Shown here: in pieces, positions 7,804-16,442 of the stretch
Position numbering within the stretch: the first letter of the stretch is position 1
How the letters are laid out: each line of letters opens with the position of its first letter
Assembly: GCF_013004645.1 (NCBI RefSeq)
Contig: NZ_JABEME010000001.1
Span: 796,718 to 860,717 of the forward strand
Source: Stenotrophomonas africana
GTDB lineage: Bacteria > Pseudomonadota > Gammaproteobacteria > Xanthomonadales > Xanthomonadaceae
Reading direction: 5' to 3'
DNA: 64,000 bases
Program-made: the position numbers and the translations under genes
The notes under the pieces: model-generated
Told to the model about the DNA's origin: nothing
Database searches by the model: none
The model's input: the letters and a program-made list of their open reading frames with translations, nothing else

Positions 7804-8808
7804 TTACAGGCGGCTGGCGATGGCCTGGGCAAAGCTCATGGTGGTGCCGGTACCGCCCAGGTCGCCGGTCAGCGAATCCTTGGCTTCCATGGTCGCCACG
7901 ATGGCCTTGCGCAGGCGCTCGGCGTTTTCCGGCTGGCCGACATGGTCCAGCATCTGCGCGGCGGCCAGCAGCAGCGCGCACGGATTGGCCTTGCCCTGGC
8001 CGGCGATGTCCGGCGCGGTGCCGTGCACGGCTTCGAAGATCGCCGCGTCCTTGCCGATGTTGGCACCCGGGGCCAGGCCCAGGCCGCCGACGAGGCCGGC
8101 GCACAGGTCGGAGATGATGTCGCCGAAGAGGTTGGTGGTGACGATCACGTCGAACTGTTCCGGACGCATCACCAGCTGCATGCAGCAGTTGTCGACGATC
8201 ATTTCCTGGAATTCGATGTCCGGGTACTGCGCGGCCACTTCACGGGCGACGTTCAGGAACAGGCCCGAGGTCGACTTGATGATGTTGGCCTTGTGCACGG
8301 CAGTGACCTTCTTGCGGCCGGTGCTCTTGGCCAGCTCGAAGGCGTAGCGCACGATGCGCTCGGAGCCCTTGCGGGTGATGCGGGTGCCGGAGAAGGCGGT
8401 CTCGCCGTCGGCCGACACTTCCTGGCCCTCGGCCAGGTACGCACCTTCGGTGTTCTCACGAACGGTGATCAGGTCGACGTTGTCGAAACGCGACTTGGTG
8501 TTCGGGAAGGTGTGGGCCGGACGCACGTTGGCGTACAGGTCGAAGTGGCGGCGCAGGCTGACGTTGATCGAGGTGAAGCCACCACCGACCGGCGTGGTCA
8601 GCGGGCTCTTCAGCGCAACCTTGTTGCGCGCGATCGATTCCAGGGTCACCGCCGGCATCAGGTCGCCGTGCTTTTCCAGGGCCACCAGGCCGGCGTCGGC
8701 GTCTTCGTACTCCAGGCCAGTCTTGAGCTGGTCGAGCACGAACAGGGTGGCGTCCATGATTTCCGGGCCAATGCCGTCGCCGCGGATGACCGTAATTTTC
8801 TGCGTCAT
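7804..8808 (-). CDS. NAD-type isocitrate dehydrogenase
   Basis: 334 aa, a member of the isocitrate/isopropylmalate dehydrogenase family. Visible: GDGIGPEI near the start, substrate motif KSPLTTPVGGG followed by SINVSLRR (residues 67-87), catalytic Tyr in RENTEGAY, Lys in VHKANI, metal-binding Asp in TTNLFGDIISD, and the cofactor loop HGTAPDIAGQGKANP. Length and motifs fit the short monocistronic NAD-dependent form used in the TCA cycle of xanthomonads rather than the longer NADP enzyme. Homoisocitrate or isopropylmalate dehydrogenase is less likely but not excluded by eye. Confidence 0.85.
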   Translation of the reverse strand: MTQKITVIRGDGIGPEIMDATLFVLDQLKTGLEYEDADAGLVALEKHGDLMPAVTLESIARNKVALKSPLTTPVGGGFTSINVSLRRHFDLYANVRPAHTFPNTKSRFDNVDLITVRENTEGAYLAEGQEVSADGETAFSGTRITRKGSERIVRYAFELAKSTGRKKVTAVHKANIIKSTSGLFLNVAREVAAQYPDIEFQEMIVDNCCMQLVMRPEQFDVIVTTNLFGDIISDLCAGLVGGLGLAPGANIGKDAAIFEAVHGTAPDIAGQGKANPCALLLAAAQMLDHVGQPENAERLRKAIVATMEAKDSLTGDLGGTGTTMSFAQAIASRL

Positions 8809-8883
8809 TGATCGATGTTCCGAACAGGGGGAAAAACGCCGTCCGGACGTGCCCGGAAACGCCGGCGCAAAGGAAGTTTCACC

Positions 8884-8956
8884 GGCAATTATGCCTTAGC
8901 CGGGGGCGGCTGCCCAAGTAGACGATGGTCCCGGCCCCGGCCAAGACATAATTGCC
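8884..8956. repeat. Inverted repeat upstream of the isocitrate dehydrogenase gene
   Basis: Arms 8884-8905 and 8935-8956 are 22 bp with two mismatches (GGCAATTATGCCTTAGCCGG versus the complement of CCGGCCAAGACATAATTGCC). The loop is 29 nt. It lies about 75 bp upstream of the isocitrate dehydrogenase start and could be an operator or hairpin; no function assigned. Confidence 0.6.
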
Positions 8957-9206
8957 CGCGCATTTCTCCTCTACCCCCGCCTGTCGGCGCGCCCCTTCAA
9001 CAAGAAGGGGCTCCTGGGCTGTTGGATCACGGGGAAGGCCCCCGCAGGTCGGGTAATGCCAGGAAGGCAAGCAAGGGCCCGCTTCCCGGCTCAGGCAGAA
9101 TTGCCCGCGCATCCCACCTTATCCCCGCGCCTGTCGGCGCGCCCCCTTGAACAACAAGGGGGCTCCTGGGCTGTTGGATCGTGGGGAGGCCCCTCGTGGG
9201 TGCGGT
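8950..9206. repeat. Direct duplication, unit about 149 bp
   Basis: Unit 1 starts at 8950 and unit 2 at 9099, both opening AATTGCCCGCGCAT. Both contain CCTGTCGGCGCGCC, a small hairpin (CCCCTT...AAGGGG) and GGCTCCTGGGCTGTTGGATC. Unit 2 breaks off at the SMAG dimer at 9205. The intergenic region 8812-9277 has no convincing ORF. Confidence 0.75.
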
Positions 9207-9276
9207 AGTGTCGGCCGCTGGCCGGCAACCTCGGCCGTGTCAGGTTCAGGGGATGCCGGCCAGCGGCCGGCGCCAC
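9205..9276. repeat. SMAG/REP dimer
   Basis: GTAGTGTCGGCCGCTGGCCG and, inverted, GCCGGCCAGCGGCCGGCGCC; the second end has decayed from CTAC to CCAC. Confidence 0.75.
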
Positions 9277-9277
9277 C

Positions 9278-9670
9278 TCAGTGCTCGTGCGCTGCCGGGG
9301 CGGCGGCGCCGCCCTCGAGCTGGTCGAGGAAGTCGACCGCGCGGCGCAGGTGCGGGATCACAATCGAGCCACCGACCACCAGGCCGACCGAGAAGGTCTC
9401 GAAGAACTCCTCGCGGGTCACGCCGGCGTCCTTGCACTGGGCCACGTGGTAGCTGATGCAGTCGTCGCAGCGCAGCACCATCGAGGCCACCAGCCCCAGC
9501 AGTTCCTTGGTCTTCACGTCCAGCGCGCCGGCCTGGTAGGTCTGCGTATCCAGCGCGAAGAAGCGGCGCACCACCTGGTTCGGCTCGCCCAGGATGCGCT
9601 CGTTCATGCGCTTGCGGAAATCGGTGAACTCGGCAATGCGATCCTTGCTGCCGTCGTCGGCCGCGCTCAT
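9278..9670 (-). CDS. Carboxymuconolactone decarboxylase/AhpD-like protein
   Basis: 130 aa. The CMD domain carries the AhpD-type redox motif CDDC (Cys68, Cys71) with His75 four residues on (CDDCISYH). Such proteins act in peroxide or disulfide reduction, not in muconolactone decarboxylation. Its ATG overlaps the stop of the glutaredoxin gene below by four bases (ATGA), which means translational coupling and supports a thiol-redox role. Confidence 0.88.
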   Translation of the reverse strand: MSAADDGSKDRIAEFTDFRKRMNERILGEPNQVVRRFFALDTQTYQAGALDVKTKELLGLVASMVLRCDDCISYHVAQCKDAGVTREEFFETFSVGLVVGGSIVIPHLRRAVDFLDQLEGGAAAPAAHEH

Positions 9671-9957
9671 GCCTGGCCCTGCCCGGCCAGCAGCGGCTCG
9701 AGCTTGCCTTCACGGTGCAGGGCCATCATGTCGTCGTAGCCGCCCACATGGACGTCGCCGACGAAGATCTGCGGCACGCTGGTGCGGCGGGTCAGCGCGA
9801 TCATCTTCTCGCGCTCGGCCGGGTCCAGGTCGATGCGGACCTCGGTCCACTGCTGGCCCTTGCTCTTCAGGAAGTTCTTGGCGGCCACGCAGTACGGGCA
9901 GACGGCGGTGGAATAGAGGGTGATGGCGGGGGCACCGCCGGCGGTCTGGGCTGTCAC
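9667..9957 (-). CDS. Glutaredoxin
   Basis: 96 aa from a GTG at 9957 with GGAG six bases upstream; the frame is open further (to 10032) but without a ribosome site. The active site CPYC is at residues 20-23, the cis-Pro in TSVPQIF and the glutathione-binding GGYDD near the end. It reduces protein disulfides with glutathione in the cytosol. It lies directly after, and overlapping, the AhpD-like gene, so the two are expressed together and may form a reductant/acceptor pair. Confidence 0.9.
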   Translation of the reverse strand: MTAQTAGGAPAITLYSTAVCPYCVAAKNFLKSKGQQWTEVRIDLDPAEREKMIALTRRTSVPQIFVGDVHVGGYDDMMALHREGKLEPLLAGQGQA

Positions 9958-10045
9958 GGGAAACTCCACGATGGATCGACGGTCTACATATGGTACCGGT
10001 GCGCTGGAAATTCCACGCCACGGCCGCAACACTGTGGATTAACGA

Positions 10046-11746
10046 ATGGTTGCCCCCTGCCCTGCCACGCTTGGCGCGCCCCGCCCGAGGACCTCCTGCT
10101 TGCGAGCCCTGCTGCTGACTACCGCCGTCACCCTGGCCATGGCCATGCCGCTGGCCCAGGCCCAGGAGAAGCTGCCCGACATCGGCTCGTCGGCCGGCGA
10201 GCTGCTGACTCCGGCCCGGCAGGCCGAATACGGCGCGATGATGCTGCGCGAGCTGCGCAACTATGGCTACCTGCTGGACGATCCGCTGGTCAACGACTGG
10301 CTGCAGACCATGGGCACCCGCCTCGGCTCCAACAGCGACCAGCCGCGCCAGCCCTACACCTTCTTCGTGATGAAGGACCGCCAGATCAACGCCTTCGCCA
10401 CGCTGGGCGGCTACATCGGGGTCAATGCCGGCCTGGTGCTGACCGCCGAGCGCGAGGACGAGGTGGCTGCGGTGCTGTCCCACGAAATCGCCCACGTCAC
10501 CCAGCAGCACGTGCTGCGCGGGGTCGAGCGTGCCCAACGCGACCAGATCCCGATCCTGCTCGGCATGCTGGCGGCGGTGGTGGCCGCGCAGGCCAGCAAC
10601 AGCACCTCCTCCGGCAACGCGACGATGGCCGCGATCAGCTCCGGCATGGGTCTGATGCAGCAGCGGCAGATCAACTACACCCGCTCCAACGAGTCCGAGG
10701 CCGACCGCCTCGGCATCCGCACCCTCTCGCGCAGCGGCTACGACGTGGATGCCATGGCCGGCTTCTTCGAGCGGATGGCCTCGGCAATGCGCGGCAACGA
10801 GGGCGGCTACAGCGTGCCCGAGTTCCTGCGCACCCATCCGGTCAACATCACCCGCATCAGCGAGGCCAAGGCCCGCGCCGAGCAGATGAAGAAGGACACG
10901 GTGCTGCTGACCACCAGCACCCCCAGTGGCGAGCGCAGGGAGCGGGTCGATCCGGCCGACCCGAGCCTGGCCGAGCCGATGCTGCGCGGAAACAACCCGC
11001 TGCTGCCCAGCAGCGTGCTGCGCATTCCGATGGGCCAGCTCGCCCGCGGCGCCAGCGGTGACTTCGACTGGGCGCGCGAGCGCCTGCGTGTGCTCAGCGC
11101 TGATTCCACCCCTGAACTGGAACGCGAGTATGCCGATCTGGCCAAGCGGCAGAAGGATGGCCTGAACGACGCCCAGCGCTACGGCCAGGCCCTGGCGATC
11201 ATGCGCGGCGGCCGCAGCGGTGCCACGCAGGCCCGGCAGACCCTGGCCAGCCTGCTGCAGACCCGACCGGACAACCTGTGGCTGGCACTGGGGCTGGGCG
11301 AGGCCGAATCGCGTGCCGGACTGGGCGCGCAGGCCAACAGCCGTTTCGAACAGTTGCTGCGCGAGCACCCCAACAGCCGTCCGGTGGCACTGACCTATGC
11401 CGAGATCCTGAACGAACAGGGCACCCGCGAGGCCGGCCAGCGTGCGCAGGCGATGCTGCGGCCGCTGTTGTCGCAAAGTGGTAACGATCCGGTCTTCCAG
11501 CAGCGGTACGCCCGCGCCAGCGAACTGGCCGGTGACAGCGTGCGCGCCAGCGAAGCCTATGCCGAGGCGGCCTTCCTCAGCGGCCGCCCGGAACAATCGC
11601 TGATGCAGCTGCAGGCGCTCAAGCGCAACCCGGCACTGGACTATGTCGGCCGGGCCCGTGTGGACGCGCGCATCGAAGCGATCACGCCCACCGTGCTGGA
11701 ACTGCGCCGCCAGGGCGTGCAGGACCCGGATCTGGACCGCCGCTGA
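10046..11746 (+). CDS. Periplasmic M48 metalloprotease with TPR region (BepA-like)
   Basis: 566 aa. A signal peptide ends near AQAQ (residue 40). The zinc motif HEIAH is at 146-150, with the third ligand Glu in NESEADRLG. The C-terminal half is helical with TPR-like repeats (for example LALGLGEAESRAGLGAQANS). This matches E. coli BepA (YfgC), which assists or degrades outer-membrane LptD/BAM substrates in the periplasm. The start at 10046 gives a long n-region; TTG at about 10098, after GAGGACCTCC, is an alternative. It faces away from the glutaredoxin gene. Confidence 0.88.
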   Translation: MVAPCPATLGAPRPRTSCLRALLLTTAVTLAMAMPLAQAQEKLPDIGSSAGELLTPARQAEYGAMMLRELRNYGYLLDDPLVNDWLQTMGTRLGSNSDQPRQPYTFFVMKDRQINAFATLGGYIGVNAGLVLTAEREDEVAAVLSHEIAHVTQQHVLRGVERAQRDQIPILLGMLAAVVAAQASNSTSSGNATMAAISSGMGLMQQRQINYTRSNESEADRLGIRTLSRSGYDVDAMAGFFERMASAMRGNEGGYSVPEFLRTHPVNITRISEAKARAEQMKKDTVLLTTSTPSGERRERVDPADPSLAEPMLRGNNPLLPSSVLRIPMGQLARGASGDFDWARERLRVLSADSTPELEREYADLAKRQKDGLNDAQRYGQALAIMRGGRSGATQARQTLASLLQTRPDNLWLALGLGEAESRAGLGAQANSRFEQLLREHPNSRPVALTYAEILNEQGTREAGQRAQAMLRPLLSQSGNDPVFQQRYARASELAGDSVRASEAYAEAAFLSGRPEQSLMQLQALKRNPALDYVGRARVDARIEAITPTVLELRRQGVQDPDLDRR

Positions 11747-11792
11747 GCGTTGCATGACCGGTCGATGGCAATCCAGGCCGGTTCCGGCCCGG

Positions 11793-11812
11793 TAGTCACA
11801 AACATGTCATCA
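11793..11812 (+). promoter_or_regulatory. Candidate Pho box upstream of phoB
   Basis: Two direct half-sites, GTCAC (11795-11799) and TGTCAT (11805-11810), are spaced 11 bp apart with an A-rich spacer (TAGTCACAAACATGTCATCA), the architecture of PhoB sites. It lies about 50 bp before the phoB start, so autoregulation is plausible. Confidence 0.5.
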
Positions 11813-11862
11813 AACCGTAGTCTACTGGCACCACTCCAGTAACCGAGCCCTACGGTGTCCTC

Positions 11863-12552
11863 GTGCAGAAACGCATCCTGATCGTCGATGACGAGCCCGC
11901 GATCCGTGAAATGGTCGCCTTCGCCCTTCGCAAGGGCGATTACGAACCGGTCCACGCCGGCGATGCCCGTGAGGCCCAGACCGCGATCGCCGACCGGGTT
12001 CCCGATCTGATCCTGCTGGACTGGATGCTGCCCGGCACCAGCGGCCTGGACCTGGCCCGCCGCTGGCGCAAGGAAACCCTGACCCGCGAAGTGCCGATCA
12101 TCATGCTGACCGCCCGTGGCGAGGAAAACGACCGCGTCGGCGGCCTCGAGGCCGGTGTAGACGATTACGTGGTCAAGCCGTTCTCGGCGCGCGAACTGCT
12201 GGCCCGCATCCGTGCGGTGATGCGCCGCGCCCGCGAGGACGACGAGGACGGCAGCGTGGCGGTCGGCCCGGTCCGCATCGACGGCGCCGCGCATCGCGTG
12301 TTCGCCAACGACCAGCCGGTGCCGATCGGCCCGACCGAGTACCGCCTGCTGCACTTCTTCATGACCCACCCCGAGCGCGTCTACACCCGCGCCCAGCTGC
12401 TGGACCATGTGTGGGGCGGCAGCGTGTACGTGGAGGAGCGCACCATCGACGTGCACATCCGCCGCCTGCGCAAGACGCTGGAACCGTTCAACGCCGAGAA
12501 CATGGTGCAGACCGTGCGCGGCGCCGGCTACCGCTTCTCCACCGCGACCTGA
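11863..12552 (+). CDS. phoB: Phosphate regulon response regulator PhoB
   Basis: 229 aa from GTG at 11863; no ATG is possible in frame upstream. The receiver domain has acidic residues Asp9/Asp10 (VDDEP), phospho-acceptor Asp53 (LLDWMLPG) and Lys in VVKPFSARE. The C-terminal winged helix has TPTEYRLL-like and RTIDVHIRRLRK elements. It activates phosphate-starvation genes from Pho boxes. phoR follows after 106 nt, and ppk and ppx lie downstream. Confidence 0.95.
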   Translation: MQKRILIVDDEPAIREMVAFALRKGDYEPVHAGDAREAQTAIADRVPDLILLDWMLPGTSGLDLARRWRKETLTREVPIIMLTARGEENDRVGGLEAGVDDYVVKPFSARELLARIRAVMRRAREDDEDGSVAVGPVRIDGAAHRVFANDQPVPIGPTEYRLLHFFMTHPERVYTRAQLLDHVWGGSVYVEERTIDVHIRRLRKTLEPFNAENMVQTVRGAGYRFSTAT

Positions 12553-12615
12553 GTCTCGTCGTGCCGACGCCGCGCACCCGCGGGTGCCGGCGCCGGCAAC
12601 TCTGCTATAACCCTC

Positions 12616-12633
12616 GGTTCACCCCAGTGAACC
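12616..12633. repeat. Short perfect palindrome between phoB and phoR
   Basis: GGTTCAC-CCCA-GTGAACC, 7-bp arms, 26 bp before the phoR start. TATAAC lies just upstream at 12605-12610, so this may be a hairpin or operator of a phoR promoter. Confidence 0.4.
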
Positions 12634-12658
12634 GCCGCACCTCAACGACGAGATCGCA

Positions 12659-13990
12659 ATGCCCCGCCACATCCGCTCTGCCTGGTTGAAGACCCTGGCC
12701 ACCGTTGCCGCGGTACTGCTGTTCGCCGGACTGGTGGGGTGGCTCTCGGGGCATCTGTGGCTGTGCATTGCACTGGGCGCGCTGGCCACCCTGGCCTGGC
12801 ACTACTGGCGGCTGCGCAGCGTGCTGCGCCGGCTGACCGCGCGCCAGCGCTGGGACACTGCCGAGGAAGGCACCGGCGTCTGGAACGAGCTGGACCGCCT
12901 GCTGTACCGCAACCAGGTGGAAATGCGCGTGCGCAAGCGCCGCCTGCTGGACATGCTGCGCAGCTACCGCGCTGCCGCCGCCGCGCTGCCCGATGCCGTG
13001 GTGGTGCTGGACCGCAACAGCCAGCGCGTGCAGTGGTTCAACGAAGCGGCCACCGCCCTGCTTGGCCTGCATCATCCGGGCGACCTTGGCGAAGCCCTAG
13101 TCGAGCGCCTGCAGCCGATGCCGCTGGCGCACTGGCTGGCCGGTGGCCGCAATGCCGAGCCGATCCTTGATGTGCCTTCGCCGGTCGATCCGGCGATCCG
13201 CCTGAACCTGCGCCTGATTCCCTATTCGTCGGACTACTGGCTGCTGATCGCCCGCGACGTCAGCAAGCTGCTGCGCCTGGAACAGGTGCGCCGCGATTTC
13301 GTGGCCAACGTTTCACACGAGCTGCGTACGCCACTCACCGTGGTCCACGGCTACCTGGACATGATGGACCCGGAGGATTTCCCGGGCACCGGACCAATGC
13401 TGGAAGAAATGCGCAAGCAGAGCCAGCGCATGGCCCAGCTGGTGGAGGACCTGCTGACGCTGTCACGCCTCGAATCGCAGGAACACAGCGAAGAAGAGAC
13501 CGTGGCCATGCAGCCGATGCTGGCCACCCTGCGCCGCGAAGCCGAAGCGCACAGCCAGGGCCGCCACCAGATCAGCATCGACGACCTGGCCGGCGTCGAC
13601 CTGCAGGGATCGACCAAGGAGCTGCACAGCGCCTTCTCCAACCTGGTCACCAATGCGGTGCGCTACACGCCCGCCGGCGGCCGCATCGCGGTCGAGTTCC
13701 GCCGCGAAGGCGACGGCGCGGTGCTGGCGGTGCGCGATTCCGGCTACGGCATCCCGGCCACCCACCTGCCACGCCTGACCGAACGTTTCTACCGTGTCTC
13801 CAGCAGCCGCTCCCGCGAAAGCGGCGGTACCGGCCTGGGCCTGTCCATCGTCAAGCACATCCTCGGCCTGCACCACGCGCGGCTGGAGATTGAAAGCGAG
13901 GTCGGCAAGGGCTCGGTGTTCTCCTGCCATTTCGATGCCGACCACGTGCGCCCGCGCGAGTCCGCCCCCCTGACTTCCATCGAAGATTGA
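12659..13990 (+). CDS. phoR: Phosphate regulon sensor histidine kinase PhoR
   Basis: 443 aa. Two close transmembrane segments (about 10-30 and 32-50), a PAS-like domain (about 100-200), a HisKA dimerisation domain with phosphorylated His220 in VANVSHELRTPL, then a HATPase domain with N-box NLVTNAVRYTP and G-boxes DSGYGIP and GGTGLGLSIVKH. Domain order and the short periplasmic loop are those of PhoR, which senses phosphate through the Pst transporter. It is followed after 4 nt by ppk. Confidence 0.95.
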   Translation: MPRHIRSAWLKTLATVAAVLLFAGLVGWLSGHLWLCIALGALATLAWHYWRLRSVLRRLTARQRWDTAEEGTGVWNELDRLLYRNQVEMRVRKRRLLDMLRSYRAAAAALPDAVVVLDRNSQRVQWFNEAATALLGLHHPGDLGEALVERLQPMPLAHWLAGGRNAEPILDVPSPVDPAIRLNLRLIPYSSDYWLLIARDVSKLLRLEQVRRDFVANVSHELRTPLTVVHGYLDMMDPEDFPGTGPMLEEMRKQSQRMAQLVEDLLTLSRLESQEHSEEETVAMQPMLATLRREAEAHSQGRHQISIDDLAGVDLQGSTKELHSAFSNLVTNAVRYTPAGGRIAVEFRREGDGAVLAVRDSGYGIPATHLPRLTERFYRVSSSRSRESGGTGLGLSIVKHILGLHHARLEIESEVGKGSVFSCHFDADHVRPRESAPLTSIED

Positions 13991-13994
13991 CGCC

Positions 13995-16082
13995 ATGAGC
14001 AGCCTCGGATCCCTCCCCCTCCCCGTGAGCCCGGACAACGATCCGTTGCGCGACCCGGCGCTCTACATCAACCGCGAACTGTCGCAGCTGGATTTCAACT
14101 TCCGCGTGCTGGCGCAGGCGATGGACCCGCAGGTGCCGCTGCTGGAGCGCCTGCGCTTCATGTGCATCTCCTGCACCAACCTCGACGAGTTCTTCGAGAT
14201 CCGCGCCGCGGCCGTGCGCCACGCGCAGGAGTTCGGCCTGCCGCCGGCGCCGGACGGGATGAGCCCGCAGGCCATCCTCAATGCCATCCACGACCGCGCC
14301 GCCGAACTGGTGGACCAGCAGTACCGCTGCTGGAACGAGACGCTGCGCCCGGCGCTGATGGAGGCCGGCATCGGCGTGCTCGGTCGCCATTCCTGGACCG
14401 ACCGCCAGAGGCGCTGGCTGCGTGCCTACTTCCGCAACGAGATCATGCCGGTGCTGTCGCCGCTGGGCCTGGACCCGGTGCACCCGTTCCCGAAGATCCT
14501 CAACAAATCGCTGAACATCGTGGTGGTGTTGAAGGGCACCGACGCGTTCGGCCGCGCCGGCCATCTGGCGATCGTGCGTGCACCGCGCTCGCTGCCGCGC
14601 ATCATCCAGCTGCCGGAGAAGCTCGGCGGCCCGCAGAACTTCGTGTTCCTGTCCTCGGTGCTGTCGACCTTTGTCGATGAGCTGTTCCCGGGCATGGAAG
14701 TCCAGGGTGCCTACCAGTTCCGCGTCACCCGCAACTCCGAGCTGGTGGTGGACGAGGAGGAAGTGGAAAACCTGGCGCTGGCGCTGCGCGACGAACTGGT
14801 CGACCGCGGCTACCGGCCGGCGGTGCGCCTGGAAATCGCGCAGGACATGCCACGCGACATCGTGCGCACCCTGCTGCAGAACTTCGGCCTGACCGAAAAC
14901 GCGGTGTACCGCATCGACGGCCCGGTCAACCTCAACCGCATCATCCAGCTGTACGACCTGATCGCGCAGCCGGACCTGAAATATCCGCCGATGACCCCGC
15001 GCACGCTGCGCGACAGCGACGGCATCTTCGAGACCGCGGCGCGCCAGGACCTGCTGCTGCACCACCCGTTCGATGCGTTCACCGCGGTGCTGGACCTGAT
15101 CCGGCAGGCGGCGATCGACCCCAACGTGCTGGCGATCAAGCAGACCCTGTACCGCACCGGCAAGGATTCGCTGATCGTCGATGCGCTGATCCAGGCCGCG
15201 CGCAACGGCAAGGACGTGACCGTGGTAGTCGAGCTGCGCGCCCGCTTCGACGAAGAAGCCAACCTCGGCCTGGCCGATCGCCTGCAGGAAGCCGGCGTAC
15301 AGGTGGTGTACGGCGTGGTCGGCTACAAGACCCACGCCAAGATGCTGCTGATCGTGCGACGCGAGGGCCGCAAGCTGCGCCGCTATGTACACCTGGGCAC
15401 CGGCAACTACCACAGCGGCACCGCCCGCGCGTACACCGACATCAGCCTGATCACCGCCGATGCGGACATCGGCAACGACGTGCACCTGCTGTTCCAGCAG
15501 CTGTCCGGGCTGGCCTCGAAGATGAAGCTCAAGCGCCTGCTGCAGTCGCCCTTCACCCTGCACACCGGCATCCTCGGCCGCATCGAGCGCGAAACGCGCA
15601 TCGCCGCCGCCGGCCGCCCCGCGCGGATCATCGCCAAGATGAACGCGTTGAACGAACCGCAGGTGGTGCGCGCGCTGTACGCCGCCTCGCAGGCCGGCGT
15701 GCAGATCGACCTGATCATCCGCGGCGCCTGCACCCTGCGCCCGGGTGTGCCGGGCATCTCGGACAACATCCGCGTGCGCTCGATCGTCGGCCGCTTCCTG
15801 GAGCACAGCCGCGTCTACTGGTTCGGCAACGACGGCGCACCGGAGATGTACTGCGCCAGCGCCGACTGGCTGGAGCGCAACCTGCTGCGCCGGGTCGAGA
15901 CCTGCTTCCCGATCCTCGACCCGGAGCTGGCCAAGCGGGTTTACCGCGAAGTCCTGCAGAACTACCTGGACGACAACCTCAACGCCTGGGAACTGGATGC
16001 CGACGGCATTTACCACAAGCGTGCCCCGGCGCACGACGAAGCCCCGCATTCTGCGCAGATGGCATTGATGCAGGGACTCTGA
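13995..16082 (+). CDS. ppk1: Polyphosphate kinase 1
   Basis: 695 aa. Makes polyphosphate from ATP. The catalytic histidine motif VHLGTGNYHSGTARAYTD is present, with the conserved phospholipase-D-like core further on (NDGAPEMYCASADWLERN). The ATG is 4 nt after the phoR stop, so it is in the phoBR transcript and should respond to phosphate limitation. ppx, which degrades the product, lies 360 nt downstream on the same strand beyond a repeat element. Confidence 0.97.
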   Translation: MSSLGSLPLPVSPDNDPLRDPALYINRELSQLDFNFRVLAQAMDPQVPLLERLRFMCISCTNLDEFFEIRAAAVRHAQEFGLPPAPDGMSPQAILNAIHDRAAELVDQQYRCWNETLRPALMEAGIGVLGRHSWTDRQRRWLRAYFRNEIMPVLSPLGLDPVHPFPKILNKSLNIVVVLKGTDAFGRAGHLAIVRAPRSLPRIIQLPEKLGGPQNFVFLSSVLSTFVDELFPGMEVQGAYQFRVTRNSELVVDEEEVENLALALRDELVDRGYRPAVRLEIAQDMPRDIVRTLLQNFGLTENAVYRIDGPVNLNRIIQLYDLIAQPDLKYPPMTPRTLRDSDGIFETAARQDLLLHHPFDAFTAVLDLIRQAAIDPNVLAIKQTLYRTGKDSLIVDALIQAARNGKDVTVVVELRARFDEEANLGLADRLQEAGVQVVYGVVGYKTHAKMLLIVRREGRKLRRYVHLGTGNYHSGTARAYTDISLITADADIGNDVHLLFQQLSGLASKMKLKRLLQSPFTLHTGILGRIERETRIAAAGRPARIIAKMNALNEPQVVRALYAASQAGVQIDLIIRGACTLRPGVPGISDNIRVRSIVGRFLEHSRVYWFGNDGAPEMYCASADWLERNLLRRVETCFPILDPELAKRVYREVLQNYLDDNLNAWELDADGIYHKRAPAHDEAPHSAQMALMQGL

Positions 16083-16086
16083 CCCG

Positions 16087-16152
16087 GTAGGTGCCGACCT
16101 TGGTCGGCACGTTTAGATTCATGCACTGTGTCGACCAAGGTCGACACCCACC
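16087..16152. repeat. SMAG/REP dimer
   Basis: GTAGGTGCCGACCTTGGTCG (16087 on) and, inverted, GTGTCGACCAAGGTCGACAC; the far end is CCAC instead of CTAC. It begins 5 nt after the ppk stop. Confidence 0.75.
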
Positions 16153-16370
16153 AACAGCAGCGCAGAACGCCGTCCGGCAGATCGCAGAGAACTGTCGAAG
16201 GCGGGGTGGGTCCGGTGGCAGGGGTGTGAGCCGCATGGATGCGGCGACCAAGCCCCCATGGACGGGTTCACGGCGCTCCCTGCCATCGGACCCACCCCGC
16301 CATCCCACGGATAGCCTGCTGTTGCTGTTGCTGTTGCCATTGATTCGGCAGGTGCAGGGCGCAGCCCTGC
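16153..16370 (+). repeat. Composite palindromic repeat, copy A
   Basis: Leader with a small hairpin (CGGCAG...CTGTCG), long stem arms 16200-16223 and 16278-16301 (24 bp, one G-T pair), inner hairpin GCCGCATGGATGCGGC (16230-16245), a linker with GCTGTT repeats (about 16317-16335), and terminal hairpin GCAGGGCGCAGCCCTGC (16354-16370). The same parts in the same order occur at 55359-55567, 55695-55924 and 63836-64000. No ORF here is believable. It fills the ppk-ppx gap. Confidence 0.85.
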
Positions 16371-16442
16371 CGCACTCCCCTCTTCCAAAATGTGAAGGCC
16401 GCGCGGTGACGAGCACACCGCCCCTTCGGCTAACATTCGTCC

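Noticed and set aside
9278..9670. True carboxymuconolactone decarboxylase in aromatic degradation
   Set aside because: The CDDC redox motif and the overlapping glutaredoxin gene favour an AhpD-like role; no aromatic pathway gene is nearby.
9710..11755. A 681-codon minus-strand frame opposite the metalloprotease gene
   Set aside because: It runs against the M48 gene and shadows the glutaredoxin gene in another frame; no conserved motif.
13851..16049. A 732-codon minus-strand frame opposite ppk
   Set aside because: Antisense of a conserved enzyme gene; the frame stays open only because of third-position G/C bias.
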